Shown here: positions 8,440-17,616 of the stretch, piece by piece
Layout of the letters: each line of letters starts with the position of its first letter
How positions within the stretch are numbered: the first letter of the stretch is position 1
Source of the DNA: Streptomyces sp. NBC_00425
Lineage (GTDB): Bacteria > Actinomycetota > Actinomycetes > Streptomycetales > Streptomycetaceae
DNA: 64,000 bases
Direction: 5' to 3'
Assembly: GCF_036030735.1 (NCBI RefSeq)
Contig: NZ_CP107928.1
Span: 9,300,001-9,364,000, forward strand
Translations under genes and position numbers: made by a program
The notes under the pieces: model-generated
Told to the model about the DNA's origin: nothing
What the model saw: the letters and a program-made list of their open reading frames with translations, nothing else
Database searches by the model: none

Positions 8440-9378
8440 GTGCTCCGTCGTGAGCGTCTGTTGAGGACGCTGACCTTCTGTCTCCGACCCGCCTTCGCTC
8501 TGCGCGTCGTCGGCCGGTTCCAGGCGGTCATCGGGTTCGACCGTTCGATGGCGCTGGCGTCGAGCGCGTTCACCGCGCTGGTCCCGCTCACGGTCCTGGC
8601 CGGGGCCGTGGTGGGCGGCATGGTCCAGATCGACGCGGCGCAGCGGATCATCCAGCGGTACGACCTGGACGGGGCCGGCGCGGAGGCCGTGACGTACCTG
8701 TTCTCGCCGTCGCAGGAGACGAGCGCCGGCACCGGCGTGCTCGGTGTGCTCTTCCTGACGATCTCGGTGCTGAGCTTCGCGCGCGCCGCGCAGCGGCTGA
8801 TCGAGCAGACCTGGGGGCTCGCACCGCTCAGCGTGCGCAACTCACGGAACGGGCTGTGGTGGATCTTCTCCCTCGGTGGCTACGCCATCGTCAGCGGATG
8901 GATCTCCGCGGTGCTCGGCGGATGGCTGGGAGGGCTGCCGGCGGCGGTGTGCGAGGCTGCGGTGAGTGCGGTGTTCCTGGTGTGGAGCGGCCGGCTCCTG
9001 TCGGCGAAGCGGGTCCCGGCCGTCGAGCTGATCCCGTTCGGAATCACGGGGGCGGTGTTCGTCAGTGTGTATTCCTGGGGGGCGACCCTCTATGTGCCGC
9101 GTCTGTTCAACTCCTACGCCGACCGCTACGGCGTGGTCGGCGCCGTCTTCGCCATGCTCTCGGCCCTGTTCGCCGTCATGCTCGTCATCGTCGCCTCGGC
9201 GGTGCTCGGACGTGAGGTGAGCGAGGAGCTCGCGCGCATCCGCCAGGGACGGCGCCCCTCCGAGCACGAGGTCCGCCGGGAGTGGGAGGAGCTGCGGGAA
9301 CAGGCGCGTTCACGCTGGCGCAGGGTGCGCGAGGACGTGGTCCGTCGCCGTGGGAAGCGCGGCGCGACGGGACCGTGA
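8440..9378 (+). CDS. YihY/BrkB family inner membrane protein
   Basis: Multi-pass membrane protein of 312 aa in the former RNase BN/BrkB family; its transport or structural role is not settled. GTG at 8440 follows AAGGAGGA by ten bases and is preferred to the upstream ATG at 8221. Hydrophobic segments include SSAFTALVPLTVLAGAVVGG, GVLGVLFLTISVLSFARAAQ, WWIFSLGGYAIVSGWISAVL and VFAMLSALFAVMLVIVASAV. The C-terminus is charged and cytoplasmic. A second YihY protein is at 19367; the two are divergent in sequence and context. Confidence 0.85.
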   Translation: MLRRERLLRTLTFCLRPAFALRVVGRFQAVIGFDRSMALASSAFTALVPLTVLAGAVVGGMVQIDAAQRIIQRYDLDGAGAEAVTYLFSPSQETSAGTGVLGVLFLTISVLSFARAAQRLIEQTWGLAPLSVRNSRNGLWWIFSLGGYAIVSGWISAVLGGWLGGLPAAVCEAAVSAVFLVWSGRLLSAKRVPAVELIPFGITGAVFVSVYSWGATLYVPRLFNSYADRYGVVGAVFAMLSALFAVMLVIVASAVLGREVSEELARIRQGRRPSEHEVRREWEELREQARSRWRRVREDVVRRRGKRGATGP

Positions 9379-9515
9379 GCGGGGGACGCCCGGGCCGGGC
9401 GGCCGGCCCGGGCAGGCGCCGGTCACCTCGTCGCCGACGATGCAGGACACGGAGCTACGAGCGGTGCCCGGCATGACAAGCTGTGCTTTCCACTGCCCGG
9501 TCCCAGGAGGTCACC

Positions 9516-9755
9516 ATGGCTGGAGAGTCTTCACCGCCCGAGAACGCGGAACCCGTCGACGGCGAGAAGGGCGCCCCCGCGCCCGACGCCGACGGTCAGG
9601 ACGACTTGAAGCGCAAGTTCCGAGAAGCTCTGGCGCGCAAGCGCGGGATGCAGGCGGACGCCGCCGACGTCGCTGCGAACAGCGACACGTCGAAGGTTCA
9701 CGGCACGCACGGTCCGGCCGCCAGTCAGCGCTCGTTCCGTCGTAAGAGCGGCTGA
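9516..9755 (+). CDS. DUF5302 small protein
   Basis: Small acidic-then-basic actinobacterial protein of 79 aa, function unknown. The ATG at 9516 follows AGGAGG by five bases; the frame's earlier ATG has no site. The conserved core is DDLKRKFREALARKRG followed by a tail ending QRSFRRKSG. Likely soluble and largely helical or disordered. It is followed directly by a large palindrome. Confidence 0.8.
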   Translation: MAGESSPPENAEPVDGEKGAPAPDADGQDDLKRKFREALARKRGMQADAADVAANSDTSKVHGTHGPAASQRSFRRKSG

Positions 9756-9758
9756 GTT

Positions 9759-9826
9759 CCAGGGCGTGTTCCGAAGGTGACGTCGTCTGCCCGAAGCGCG
9801 GAGGGCCCTTTCGGAACACGCCCTGG
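9759..9826. repeat. 68-base palindromic element (terminator or IS-end/MITE relic)
   Basis: Perfect 17-base inverted repeats CCAGGGCGTGTTCCGAA (9759-9775) and its complement (9810-9826) flank a 34-base centre. It starts three bases after the DUF5302 stop. The arm GGGCGTGTTCCGAA resembles ends of Streptomyces IS5-like elements, so this may be a miniature, transposase-less remnant that now works as a terminator. Confidence 0.6.
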
Positions 9827-10277
9827 GCGGGCATGCGTCGTCCCCACTGCCCTGGGGGGGTGGGCGTGGGGACGACGGAGCTCGGTGGCCGGGGGGAGGG
9901 CCTTGTTCCGAGCTGTACGACACGCATTCTCGCGATCGGGAGATGTACGCGTGCGACTCCGTGTTTGTGGCGTAGATCACGTCCCTGCGGGTCTCTGATC
10001 GCGCGGAGCGGCGCCGGACGCCCGGTTCGGGGGAACGGGAGGCACGGCGACGGGGTGCCTGCCCCGCCCGGGTGTGACAGGTGCCATACCCCCAGGGCGC
10101 CGATCTTGGAATGCCCGCACCTCAGTCATCGCTGCCCTTGTGGGAGCCTCCCTTGCGCGGGGGGAGCCGGGCGATGACGGCCGGTGCGACCGGCCACGAC
10201 CGTCGTAGGACCGTGGCCCGCGTCTGCTCTGCTCCGCCTGTCCGAACCCCCGTCGTGGTGAAAGGTGTTCTCGTTCC
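9827..10277. other. intergenic region, no gene recognised
   Basis: About 450 bases between the palindrome and the MFS gene. Nothing with coding character is seen on either strand; it should include the MFS promoter. Confidence 0.5.
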
Positions 10278-11492
10278 ATGCCCTTGGCTCTGCTGTCTCT
10301 GGCCCTCGTCGCGTTCGGCATAGGCACGACCGAGTTCGCCACGATGGGGCTGCTGCCCCAGATCGCCGACGGGATCGGCGTGTCCGTGCCGCAGGCCGGC
10401 AACGTCGTCTCGGCCTACGCGCTCGGCGTCGTCGTCGGCGCCCCGGTGCTGACGGGCCTCGGCGCGCGCGTCTCCCACAAACGCCTCCTGCTCCTGCTGT
10501 CCGGGCTGTTCGTGGTCGGCAATGTGGCGTCCGCGCTGGCGCCCGACTTCGGCCTGCTGTTCGCCGCGCGATTCCTCGCGGGTCTGCCGCACGGAGCGCT
10601 GTTCGGCGTGGGAGCCGTCGTGGCTTCTCGTCTGGTCGCCCCCGAGCGGGCCGGACGGGCGGTTTCCAGGATGTTCCTCGGGCTCACCGTCGCGAACATC
10701 GTCGGCGTGCCGGCCGGCACGGCGCTCGGACAGCAGTTGGGCTGGCGATACGCCTACTGCGCGGTCGCCGTGATCGGCCTCGTCGCCCTCGCCGCGCTGG
10801 CGGCCTTCGTTCCGCATCAGCCGCGCGGCCGCCAGGCCGGCATCCGGCACGAGCTGAGGGCGATGGGGAACCGGCAGGTCGCTCTCGGTCTGGTCACCGC
10901 GGTCGTGGGATTCGGCGGCTTCTTCGCCGTCTACAGCTACCTGGTGCCGATGCTGACGCACCTGACGGGTTTCACCGACTCCTCGACGACCTGGGTTCTC
11001 GCGCTGTACGGCCTCGGCATGACGTTGGGCACGCTGGTCGCGGGCCCGCTGACGGACCGCGCACTGCGCCCCACGTTGTACGGAGGGTTCGCGCTGCTCG
11101 GGGCGACGCTCGTGACGTTCTTCTTCACGGTCCACAGCGTTGTCCCCGCACTCGTGACGCTCGTCGTCATGGGCGCGATGGGAGCCCTCGTCACGACGCC
11201 GGTGCAGATGCTTCTCATGGCCAAGGCGAAGAACGCTCCGACGATGGCGGCGGCCTCCAACCATTCGGCTTTCAACCTCGCCAACGCGGGCGGCGCCTGG
11301 CTCGGCGGTCTGGTCATCTCGGCCGGCTGGGGCTGGGCCTCGCCGGCTCTGGTCGGCGCCGCTCTCGCCGCCGTCGGCCTCGGGCTCGCCGTTCTCGGGG
11401 GCCTCATGGACCGCGGGGCCGGGGGCTCGGACCTGATCGCGTCGTCGGGGGCCGACGCCAGGGCCGGGACCGGACGGGTCCCGGCGCCCTGA
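10278..11492 (+). CDS. MFS transporter, DHA1 family drug exporter
   Basis: Proton-driven efflux permease of 404 aa with about 12 transmembrane segments. The first helix ALLSLALVAFGIGTTEFATMG and the loop ALGVVVGAPVLTGLGARVSHKRLL (MFS motif A region between helices 2 and 3) place it near AraJ/chloramphenicol-exporter-like DHA1 proteins. The AGLPHGALFGVGAVVASRLV helix and the motif-C-like VGVPAGTALGQQLGWRYAY block are also present. Substrate unknown. It is convergent with the fucosidase, whose stop is only 10 bases away. Confidence 0.9.
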   Translation: MPLALLSLALVAFGIGTTEFATMGLLPQIADGIGVSVPQAGNVVSAYALGVVVGAPVLTGLGARVSHKRLLLLLSGLFVVGNVASALAPDFGLLFAARFLAGLPHGALFGVGAVVASRLVAPERAGRAVSRMFLGLTVANIVGVPAGTALGQQLGWRYAYCAVAVIGLVALAALAAFVPHQPRGRQAGIRHELRAMGNRQVALGLVTAVVGFGGFFAVYSYLVPMLTHLTGFTDSSTTWVLALYGLGMTLGTLVAGPLTDRALRPTLYGGFALLGATLVTFFFTVHSVVPALVTLVVMGAMGALVTTPVQMLLMAKAKNAPTMAAASNHSAFNLANAGGAWLGGLVISAGWGWASPALVGAALAAVGLGLAVLGGLMDRGAGGSDLIASSGADARAGTGRVPAP

Positions 11493-11501
11493 CGACGACG
11501 G

Positions 11502-13559
11502 TCAGCCGACCGGTTTGATCGTCCACAGCAGGTTGGTGCTCTGCTGCCACGTCCACTGTTTGGTCACGGCCCCCGAGGTGACGTTCCCACCGCCGTCGAG
11601 GACCAGTCCGGTACGGCGGTTGGCGATCGAGTACCGGCCCTGGCCGCGGTGGGTGATCTGCCACTGCTGGGTGTCGCCGCCGTCCCAGGCCTTCTGCCGG
11701 GCGGGGTCGCCGTTGGCGGTGGAGCCCCAGCCGTCGGCGACCATGCCGTTGGTGCGGTTGACGAGTCTGTAGTAGCCGTTGCCGAGTTCGACGGCCTGCC
11801 ACTGGAGATTGGTGGAGTTCACCGCCTCCCACTGCTTCAGGTTGGAGCCGGCGGCGACGTTACCGCCGCTGTCCAGGACCAGGTTGTTCGTGACGTTGGT
11901 CAGGCTGAAGTACGTGGCGGGGGCGAACGTCACCTTCAGGGAGGCGATGACGTCGTTGTTGCCGGTCACGCGCAGGTCGGGGGCGTCCGAGGCGAACGTC
12001 CAGGCGGTGCCGGTGAAGTTGTCGCCGGAGTAGCCCGTCACCTGGAATCCGGCGGGCACCCGGAGCGAGGAGGCCATGGCGGGCCCCAGGCCGGCGGCGG
12101 ACAGCTGGGCGGACGTGTAGCTGCCGAGCGGCAGGTCGGCGCGAGTGCCCTGGTAGTCGACGTGCTGGAAGACCGCCGGCGCGGAGAAGGTCACGGGCAT
12201 GCCCTGGACCTCGACGCACACCACGGAAACCCTCGCGTCCGGCGCGGTGGCCGGCACGGTGACGCTGATCTGGTCGGTGACGGTGTACGGCAGTGCGACC
12301 GAGGGGTTGTTCATCAGGTAGACCCGGGTGATCGTGTTGTCGATCGCGGGGATCTGGAGCTTGCCGTCCGTGGGCCAGGCGAACACATGGGCGAAGAGCT
12401 TGCCGCTCTTCTTGGTGAGCTTGCCCCATGCGGGTTCGGTGGCCGACGGGCTGCCGCTGGTGCCGTGGATGCTCTCGCCGTACGTCGACATCCATGAGGC
12501 CAGGCCGTTCAGTACGGTCCGGGTTCCCGCGGTCACCGAGCCGTCGCCCTTGGGGCCGATGTTCAACAGGAGATTGCCGTCGCGGGAGACGACCGTGACG
12601 AGCTCCTGGACGATGTCCTTCACGGATCGGTACGAGTTCTCACGCGACGCGTTGTAACCCCAGGCGCCGTTCATGGTGGCGCACCGCTCCCACGGTCGGC
12701 TCATCGGTGCGGCGGGTATCCCGAACTCCGCGACGGCGTAGTCGCCGAGACCGTGGTCCCGCTTGACGCGTTCGTTGACGATGAGGCCGGGCTTGCGGGC
12801 GATCAGCCAGTTGTAGAGGTCGACGCCGTCCGACGCCAGCCACCAGTCCTCGAGGGTGGGGCTGGACGGCTCGTCGAACCAGTCGCCGTCGAACCACAGC
12901 AGCGCCGGGTCGTAGCGATCCAGCAGTTCCTGAAGCTGAGCCTTCAGGTCGGCGATGTAGGCGGTGCGGGCGGCCTGCGAGGACATCGTGGTGAGACCGC
13001 CCTCGTGGCGGTCGGTCTGCGAAGGGTGGTTCCAGTCGAGGATCGAGTAGTAGAGGCAGAACTTGATGCCACGGCTTTCGCATGCGGCCTTGAGGTCCAT
13101 CAGCGGGTCGGTCTGAACGCCGTGGTAGTCGTGCAGGTTGAAGCGCTTGGTGCCCGTGGTGTCGGTGAAGCCGGCCACGTCGGAGTCCCACATCGCGAAG
13201 CCCTCGTGGTGCTTGGCGGTGATCACGAGGTACTTCATGCCGGCGTTCGCGGCCAGCTCGGCGATGGCGTTGGCGTCGAACTGCGCCGGGTCGAAGTTCT
13301 GGGTGACCTGGGTCTGGTAGTTCGCCTTGCTCCACTGCTGGCTGTCGAAGGCCCACTCGCCCTGGCCGAGGTAGGAGTAGGACCCGAAGTGGATGAACAT
13401 GCCGAACCTGGCCTGGTACCACCAGTCCATCTTCGAGGGGACGGTGTACGCCTGGGCGGCGGTGGGCCACAGGCCCTGCGGCAGACCGAAGGCCGCGATC
13501 CCTCCGGCGAGGGCGGCGGCCTTCATCAGAGAGCGTCTGCTGAGGCGAGCTGAGGACAT
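11502..13559 (-). CDS. secreted GH29 alpha-L-fucosidase with C-terminal ricin-type (CBM13) domain
   Basis: Exported exo-fucosidase of 685 aa. Tat signal SRRSLMKAAALAGGIAAF leads to a GH29 barrel (about residues 42-400). Conserved blocks are RFGMFIHFGSYSYLGQGEWA, YLVITAKHHEGFAMWDSD and PALLWFDGDWFDE, in which Asp224 is the expected nucleophile. A middle beta-rich region (about 400-535) follows. A ricin B-type lectin domain closes the protein (about 545-685) with repeated LVLDSGG / QW motifs. Monocistronic, with a candidate promoter at 13657-13686. Confidence 0.92.
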   Translation of the reverse strand: MSSARLSRRSLMKAAALAGGIAAFGLPQGLWPTAAQAYTVPSKMDWWYQARFGMFIHFGSYSYLGQGEWAFDSQQWSKANYQTQVTQNFDPAQFDANAIAELAANAGMKYLVITAKHHEGFAMWDSDVAGFTDTTGTKRFNLHDYHGVQTDPLMDLKAACESRGIKFCLYYSILDWNHPSQTDRHEGGLTTMSSQAARTAYIADLKAQLQELLDRYDPALLWFDGDWFDEPSSPTLEDWWLASDGVDLYNWLIARKPGLIVNERVKRDHGLGDYAVAEFGIPAAPMSRPWERCATMNGAWGYNASRENSYRSVKDIVQELVTVVSRDGNLLLNIGPKGDGSVTAGTRTVLNGLASWMSTYGESIHGTSGSPSATEPAWGKLTKKSGKLFAHVFAWPTDGKLQIPAIDNTITRVYLMNNPSVALPYTVTDQISVTVPATAPDARVSVVCVEVQGMPVTFSAPAVFQHVDYQGTRADLPLGSYTSAQLSAAGLGPAMASSLRVPAGFQVTGYSGDNFTGTAWTFASDAPDLRVTGNNDVIASLKVTFAPATYFSLTNVTNNLVLDSGGNVAAGSNLKQWEAVNSTNLQWQAVELGNGYYRLVNRTNGMVADGWGSTANGDPARQKAWDGGDTQQWQITHRGQGRYSIANRRTGLVLDGGGNVTSGAVTKQWTWQQSTNLLWTIKPVG

Positions 13560-13645
13560 GGTGCGGCTCCGTGTGTCGGGGGGCAGGGCGTGAGGGAGCG
13601 GACTGCCGACCGGGGCACGGTCTCTTCGCCGCCCCGGTCAGGAGA

Positions 13646-13686
13646 CATCGGATGGATTTATAGAGGCATGGTGGTGGTCGCGTCTA
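13646..13686 (-). promoter_or_regulatory. GH29 promoter with CATCGGATG palindrome
   Basis: On the minus strand a -35-like TAGACG (13681-13686) and a -10-like TATAAA (13657-13662) are 18 bases apart. Directly downstream is the near-perfect palindrome CATCGGATG (13646-13654), well placed for a repressor. A related ACATCGGA occurs at 13787-13794. The same arrangement is found before the GH127 gene at 62506-62545. Confidence 0.5.
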
Positions 13687-14015
13687 GGTGTGGGCAAGGC
13701 TTGCGACAAAGAGGGCGGAAATAAGGTGCACTTTGTGGGGGTGCTGTATCTGACGCGGAAGGACATGGGAGGGCGGCGTCGCTGATACATCGGACCTATA
13801 TCGGGTAGGCCTCTCCGCGGTGAGGCGCACGAGCCGCCTGGGGCGGCGCGGGGTGACGGCGCGGCCGGCGCCGGGTCGGCAGGTGCCCAGGTCGCGCTCG
13901 CGGAACCGTCCACACTCGATTCCTTCGTCGTGACGCTTGATTCAAGCGTGCGAATGCGTCATGGTGACGGAATCGCAAGCATGGTCGGCTGTTTCAGACG
14001 GAGGGGAGGCGCTCG
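13687..14015. other. intergenic region between GH29 and AsnC-family genes
   Basis: Divergent promoter region of about 330 bases, lower in GC than its surroundings. It contains the second ACATCGGA copy. No gene is seen. Confidence 0.5.
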
Positions 14016-14459
14016 ATGGACGACATCGACCGGGCCATCCTGCGGGAGCTCCAGGTCGACGGACGTATCCCGTACGCCGACCTGGGACCCAAGGTCGGAT
14101 TGTCGCCCTCGGCCGCGAGGCTGCGGTTGCAGCGGCTGATCGACAGCAAGGTCGTCCAGGTCGTCGGGGTGACCGATCCGATGACCATGAGCCGGCAGAC
14201 GATGGCGCTTCTGGGCGTGGGCATCGGGGGCGACCCCCGTGCGGTGGCCGATGAACTCGCCAGGCACGACGAAGTCGTCTACACGGTCCTGACCTCCGGC
14301 CGCTACGACCTGTTCGCCGAGGTCGTGTGCAGCAGCCCCAGCACTCTCCTGGACTTCATCAACGACGTCGTCCGGGCCGTCGACGGCATCGCCTCCGTGG
14401 AGAGCTTCCCCTACTTCGCGATCCACACCCACCGCTTCCTGTGGGACGTCGACCAGTGA
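14016..14459 (+). CDS. Lrp/AsnC family transcriptional regulator
   Basis: DNA-binding regulator of 147 aa. The N-terminal winged HTH (MDDIDRAILRELQVDGRIPY, then ADLGPKVGLSPSAARLRLQR) is followed by the RAM ligand-binding domain (VVYTVLTSGRYDLFAEVVC). Members bind amino acids and form octamers. It sits 64 bases before the large aminotransferase fusion on the same strand and is the likely regulator of it. AGGGGAGG lies upstream of the start. Confidence 0.92.
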   Translation: MDDIDRAILRELQVDGRIPYADLGPKVGLSPSAARLRLQRLIDSKVVQVVGVTDPMTMSRQTMALLGVGIGGDPRAVADELARHDEVVYTVLTSGRYDLFAEVVCSSPSTLLDFINDVVRAVDGIASVESFPYFAIHTHRFLWDVDQ

Positions 14460-14523
14460 CACCGAAGCCCCGGGCGTCAGCGCCCTGAAACCCGGGTCCG
14501 TCCAGCCAGCCGAGGAACCCCGC

Positions 14524-17481
14524 ATGCCGCACGACGAACACCGCGCCGTCGACTTCTTCGCCCACGGCGCCCTTCCGGCACCGCGGGTGACCGCCGATCA
14601 GGCCGAGCGCATCGCCGACCGCCACCTCGGCCTCACCGCTCGTGCCACGCCCCTGGGAAGCCAGCAGGACGCCAATTTCCTGCTCCGTGCAGACGACGGG
14701 ACGGCCCAGGCGATCCTCAAGATCGCCAACCCCGCCTTCGGTCCGGTGGAGATCGACGCCCAGGACACGGCCGCCGATCTGATCGCCGCGGCCCACCCGG
14801 AACTGCGCGTCGCGACCGTTCTGCGCCACCCCGACGGCTCCCCGCGCCGCACCACGGTCGACGCCGACGGCGGACCGGCCGTCGCCCGGCTCCTTCGGTT
14901 CCTGCCCGGCGGGCCGCTCACGGGTTCCCGTCACCTGTCCCCGGTCACGGTGGCGGCCATGGGCGCCGTCACCGCGAAGGTCAGCAGCGCCCTGCGGGAC
15001 TTCCGGCACCCCGGCCTCGAGCGGGTGCTCCAGTGGGACCTGCGGCACGCACCCCGTGTCGTCGCCGAGCTCGCCGGCCACATCGGCGAGCCGGACCGGC
15101 GCGCCGCCGTCCGCACCGCGACCGCCGACGCCTGGGCCGCGGTGGAGAACCACGCGGCCGCCCTGCCGTCGCAGGCCGTGCACCTGGACCTCACGGACGA
15201 CAACCTGATCCGCTCCCTCGTCGGACACCCGCCGACGCCCGACGGCATCATCGACTTCGGTGACCTGACGACGAGTTGGGCGGTGAGCGAACTTGCCGTG
15301 TCGCTGTCCTCGATGCTCCACCACGACGGCGTCGAACCCCACCACGTGCTGGCCGCCGTCCGGGCCTTCCATGCGGTGCGGCCGCTCTCCGTGCAGGAGG
15401 CGGAGGCGCTGTGGCCACTCGTGGTGCTGCGCGCCGCCGTCCTGGTGGCCAGCGGGCATCACCAGGCCGCCGTCGACGAGGACAACGCCTACGCCACGGC
15501 CGCCCTCGACCACGAGTGGCTCATCTTCGAGCAGGCCACCCGGCTGCCCCATCAGGTGATGACCCGCCTCGTCAGGGAGGCGATCGGCGCGGCCGGCGTG
15601 CCGGCCCGAGCGGACGCGCCCGCGCACGGTCTGCTGCGCGGCGTGACCGCCGCCGACGTCACCTTCCTCGACCTGTCAACCGGCGCGGACTCCATGGATC
15701 ACGGGGCGTGGCTCGCGGCGGACGCCGAGCGCCGGCCGGCGCTCGCCGCGCTCGCGGACGGAGCCTGCGTGGTCGCCACGCATCACGCGCAGGCACGGCT
15801 CACCCGGGCTCCGGCCCTGTCGGCGGAGTCGCCCGCCACGGTGCCCACCGGTGTCGACCTGTGGCTCGGGCAGGCCGTGGTGGCGCAGGCTCCCGCCGGG
15901 GGAGAGGTCCTTGCCGCGGCCCCGGGCCGCATCGGGATCGCCTACGGCGCCATGGTGCTGACGCTGTCCTTCCCGGACACGGTCCGGCCGGCGGTCGACG
16001 CCGGCTCGACGGTCCGGGCGGGCGAGGACCTCGCCGTTCTGCCCGCCGGAGCAGCGGTCCACGTGGCGCTGACGTCCGCCGACGGCTTCGTCGTGCCGCG
16101 CCTGGTCCGTCCCGAGTACGCGGCCGGATGGCTCGCGCTCACAGCCGATCCCGCCCCCCTCCTCGGGCTCCCGGCCGCCGGCCGCGCGGAGCCCGTGGAC
16201 CTGCTGGAGCGGCGCGGGGCCGTGTTCGCGACGGTACAGGGGCACTACTACGCCGACCCTCCGCGCATCGAACGCGGCTGGCGTCACCACCTGCTGTCCG
16301 TCGAGGGCCGTTCGTACCTCGACATCGTGAACAACGTCACCCCGCTGGGGCACGCCCACCCCCGCGTGGAGCAGGCCGTCGCGCGCCAGCTGCGACGGCT
16401 CAACACCAACTCGCGGTTCCACTACGCCTCGGTCGTGGAGTTCACCGAACGTCTCGCCGCTCTCCTGCCCGAGCCGCTCGACACGGTGTTCCTGGTCAAC
16501 TCCGGATCCGAGGCGGTGGACCTCGGCCTGCGCCTCGCCGTCGGAGCCACCGGACACCACGACGTCGTCGCGGTCCGAGAGGCCTACCACGGCTGGACCT
16601 ACGCATCCGACGCGGTGTCCACGTCGCTCCAGGACAACCCGAACGCCCTGACGACCCGGCCGAGTTGGGTGCACACCGTGGACTCGCCCAACGCGTACCG
16701 CGGGCGGCACCGCGGGATGGAGGCCGTGCGCTACGGGCCGGAGGCCGCTGCGGTCATCGATGGGCTGGCCGCGTCGGGCCGCCCGGCCGGGGCCTTCGTC
16801 AGCGAGACCTTCTACGGCAACGCCGGGGGAGTGGCGCTGCCCGAGGGCTATCTCGCCGACGTCTACGCGGCCGTCCGCCGCCACGGTGGCCTCGCCGTCG
16901 CCGACGAGGTGCAAGTGGGCTACGGCCGTCTGGGGCACTGGTTCTGGGGATTCGAGCAGCAGCAGGTCGTGCCCGACGTGGTCTGTGTGGCCAAGGGCAT
17001 GGGCAACGGTCACCCACTCGGCGCCGTCATCACGTCCAAGGCGGTCGCCGATCGGTATCGCGACCAGGGGTACTTCTTCTCGTCCACCGGGGGCAGCCCG
17101 GTCTCGAGCGTCGTGGGCCTCACCGTCCTGGACGCCCTGCACGACGAGGACCTCCAGGGCAACGCGGTCCGTGCCGGAGGCCGCCTGAAAGGCCGGCTCC
17201 AGGCGCTGGCGGAGACCTACGCCGTCATCGGCGCCGTCCACGGCTCGGGCCTGTACCTCGGCCTCGAACTCGTCCGCGACCGCGACACGTTGGAGCCGGC
17301 CACACAGGAGACCGCCGAACTGTGCGAGCGCCTCCTCGACCTCGGTGTGGTCGTCCAGCCCACCGGCGACCACCTCAACATCCTGAAGATCAAACCCCCG
17401 CTGTGCATCGACGACGACGCCGTCGACTTCTTCGCCGACATGCTGGACCGCGCCTTCAGGGAGCTCGGCCACGACGGCTGA
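14524..17481 (+). CDS. three-part fusion: APH-like phosphotransferase, degenerate M23-like domain, class III aminotransferase
   Basis: Large cytoplasmic protein of 985 aa. Residues about 30-330 are an aminoglycoside-phosphotransferase/homoserine-kinase-like domain (DANFLLRADDGTAQAILKI; catalytic HLDLTDDNLI; IIDFGDLTTSW). Residues about 400-540 look like a peptidase-M23/lipoyl-type beta domain without the zinc-binding HxH. Residues about 560-985 are a fold-type I class III aminotransferase: VNSGSEAVDLGLRLAVGATG, YHGWTYASDA, the DEVQVGYGRLG block, and PLP Lys824 in VAKGMGNGHPLG. This architecture is known in actinobacteria and proteobacteria, and the aminotransferase part resembles the AGXT2L (phosphoethanolamine phospho-lyase) branch. 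One idea is that the first domain phosphorylates an amino alcohol and the last eliminates it; that is inference. Confidence 0.88.
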   Translation: MPHDEHRAVDFFAHGALPAPRVTADQAERIADRHLGLTARATPLGSQQDANFLLRADDGTAQAILKIANPAFGPVEIDAQDTAADLIAAAHPELRVATVLRHPDGSPRRTTVDADGGPAVARLLRFLPGGPLTGSRHLSPVTVAAMGAVTAKVSSALRDFRHPGLERVLQWDLRHAPRVVAELAGHIGEPDRRAAVRTATADAWAAVENHAAALPSQAVHLDLTDDNLIRSLVGHPPTPDGIIDFGDLTTSWAVSELAVSLSSMLHHDGVEPHHVLAAVRAFHAVRPLSVQEAEALWPLVVLRAAVLVASGHHQAAVDEDNAYATAALDHEWLIFEQATRLPHQVMTRLVREAIGAAGVPARADAPAHGLLRGVTAADVTFLDLSTGADSMDHGAWLAADAERRPALAALADGACVVATHHAQARLTRAPALSAESPATVPTGVDLWLGQAVVAQAPAGGEVLAAAPGRIGIAYGAMVLTLSFPDTVRPAVDAGSTVRAGEDLAVLPAGAAVHVALTSADGFVVPRLVRPEYAAGWLALTADPAPLLGLPAAGRAEPVDLLERRGAVFATVQGHYYADPPRIERGWRHHLLSVEGRSYLDIVNNVTPLGHAHPRVEQAVARQLRRLNTNSRFHYASVVEFTERLAALLPEPLDTVFLVNSGSEAVDLGLRLAVGATGHHDVVAVREAYHGWTYASDAVSTSLQDNPNALTTRPSWVHTVDSPNAYRGRHRGMEAVRYGPEAAAVIDGLAASGRPAGAFVSETFYGNAGGVALPEGYLADVYAAVRRHGGLAVADEVQVGYGRLGHWFWGFEQQQVVPDVVCVAKGMGNGHPLGAVITSKAVADRYRDQGYFFSSTGGSPVSSVVGLTVLDALHDEDLQGNAVRAGGRLKGRLQALAETYAVIGAVHGSGLYLGLELVRDRDTLEPATQETAELCERLLDLGVVVQPTGDHLNILKIKPPLCIDDDAVDFFADMLDRAFRELGHDG

Positions 17482-17616
17482 CAGCGCCCGGACGCGACTC
17501 ACGGAGGGCCGGTTGTTCGCCGACGCCAGGTCTGCGCGGCGCTTTCGGGGGCAGACGGCGGTGCGTCGGACTCCATGCCTCGGGCCGACGTGCCGTGCCT
17601 ACCCGTGGGAGAACTG

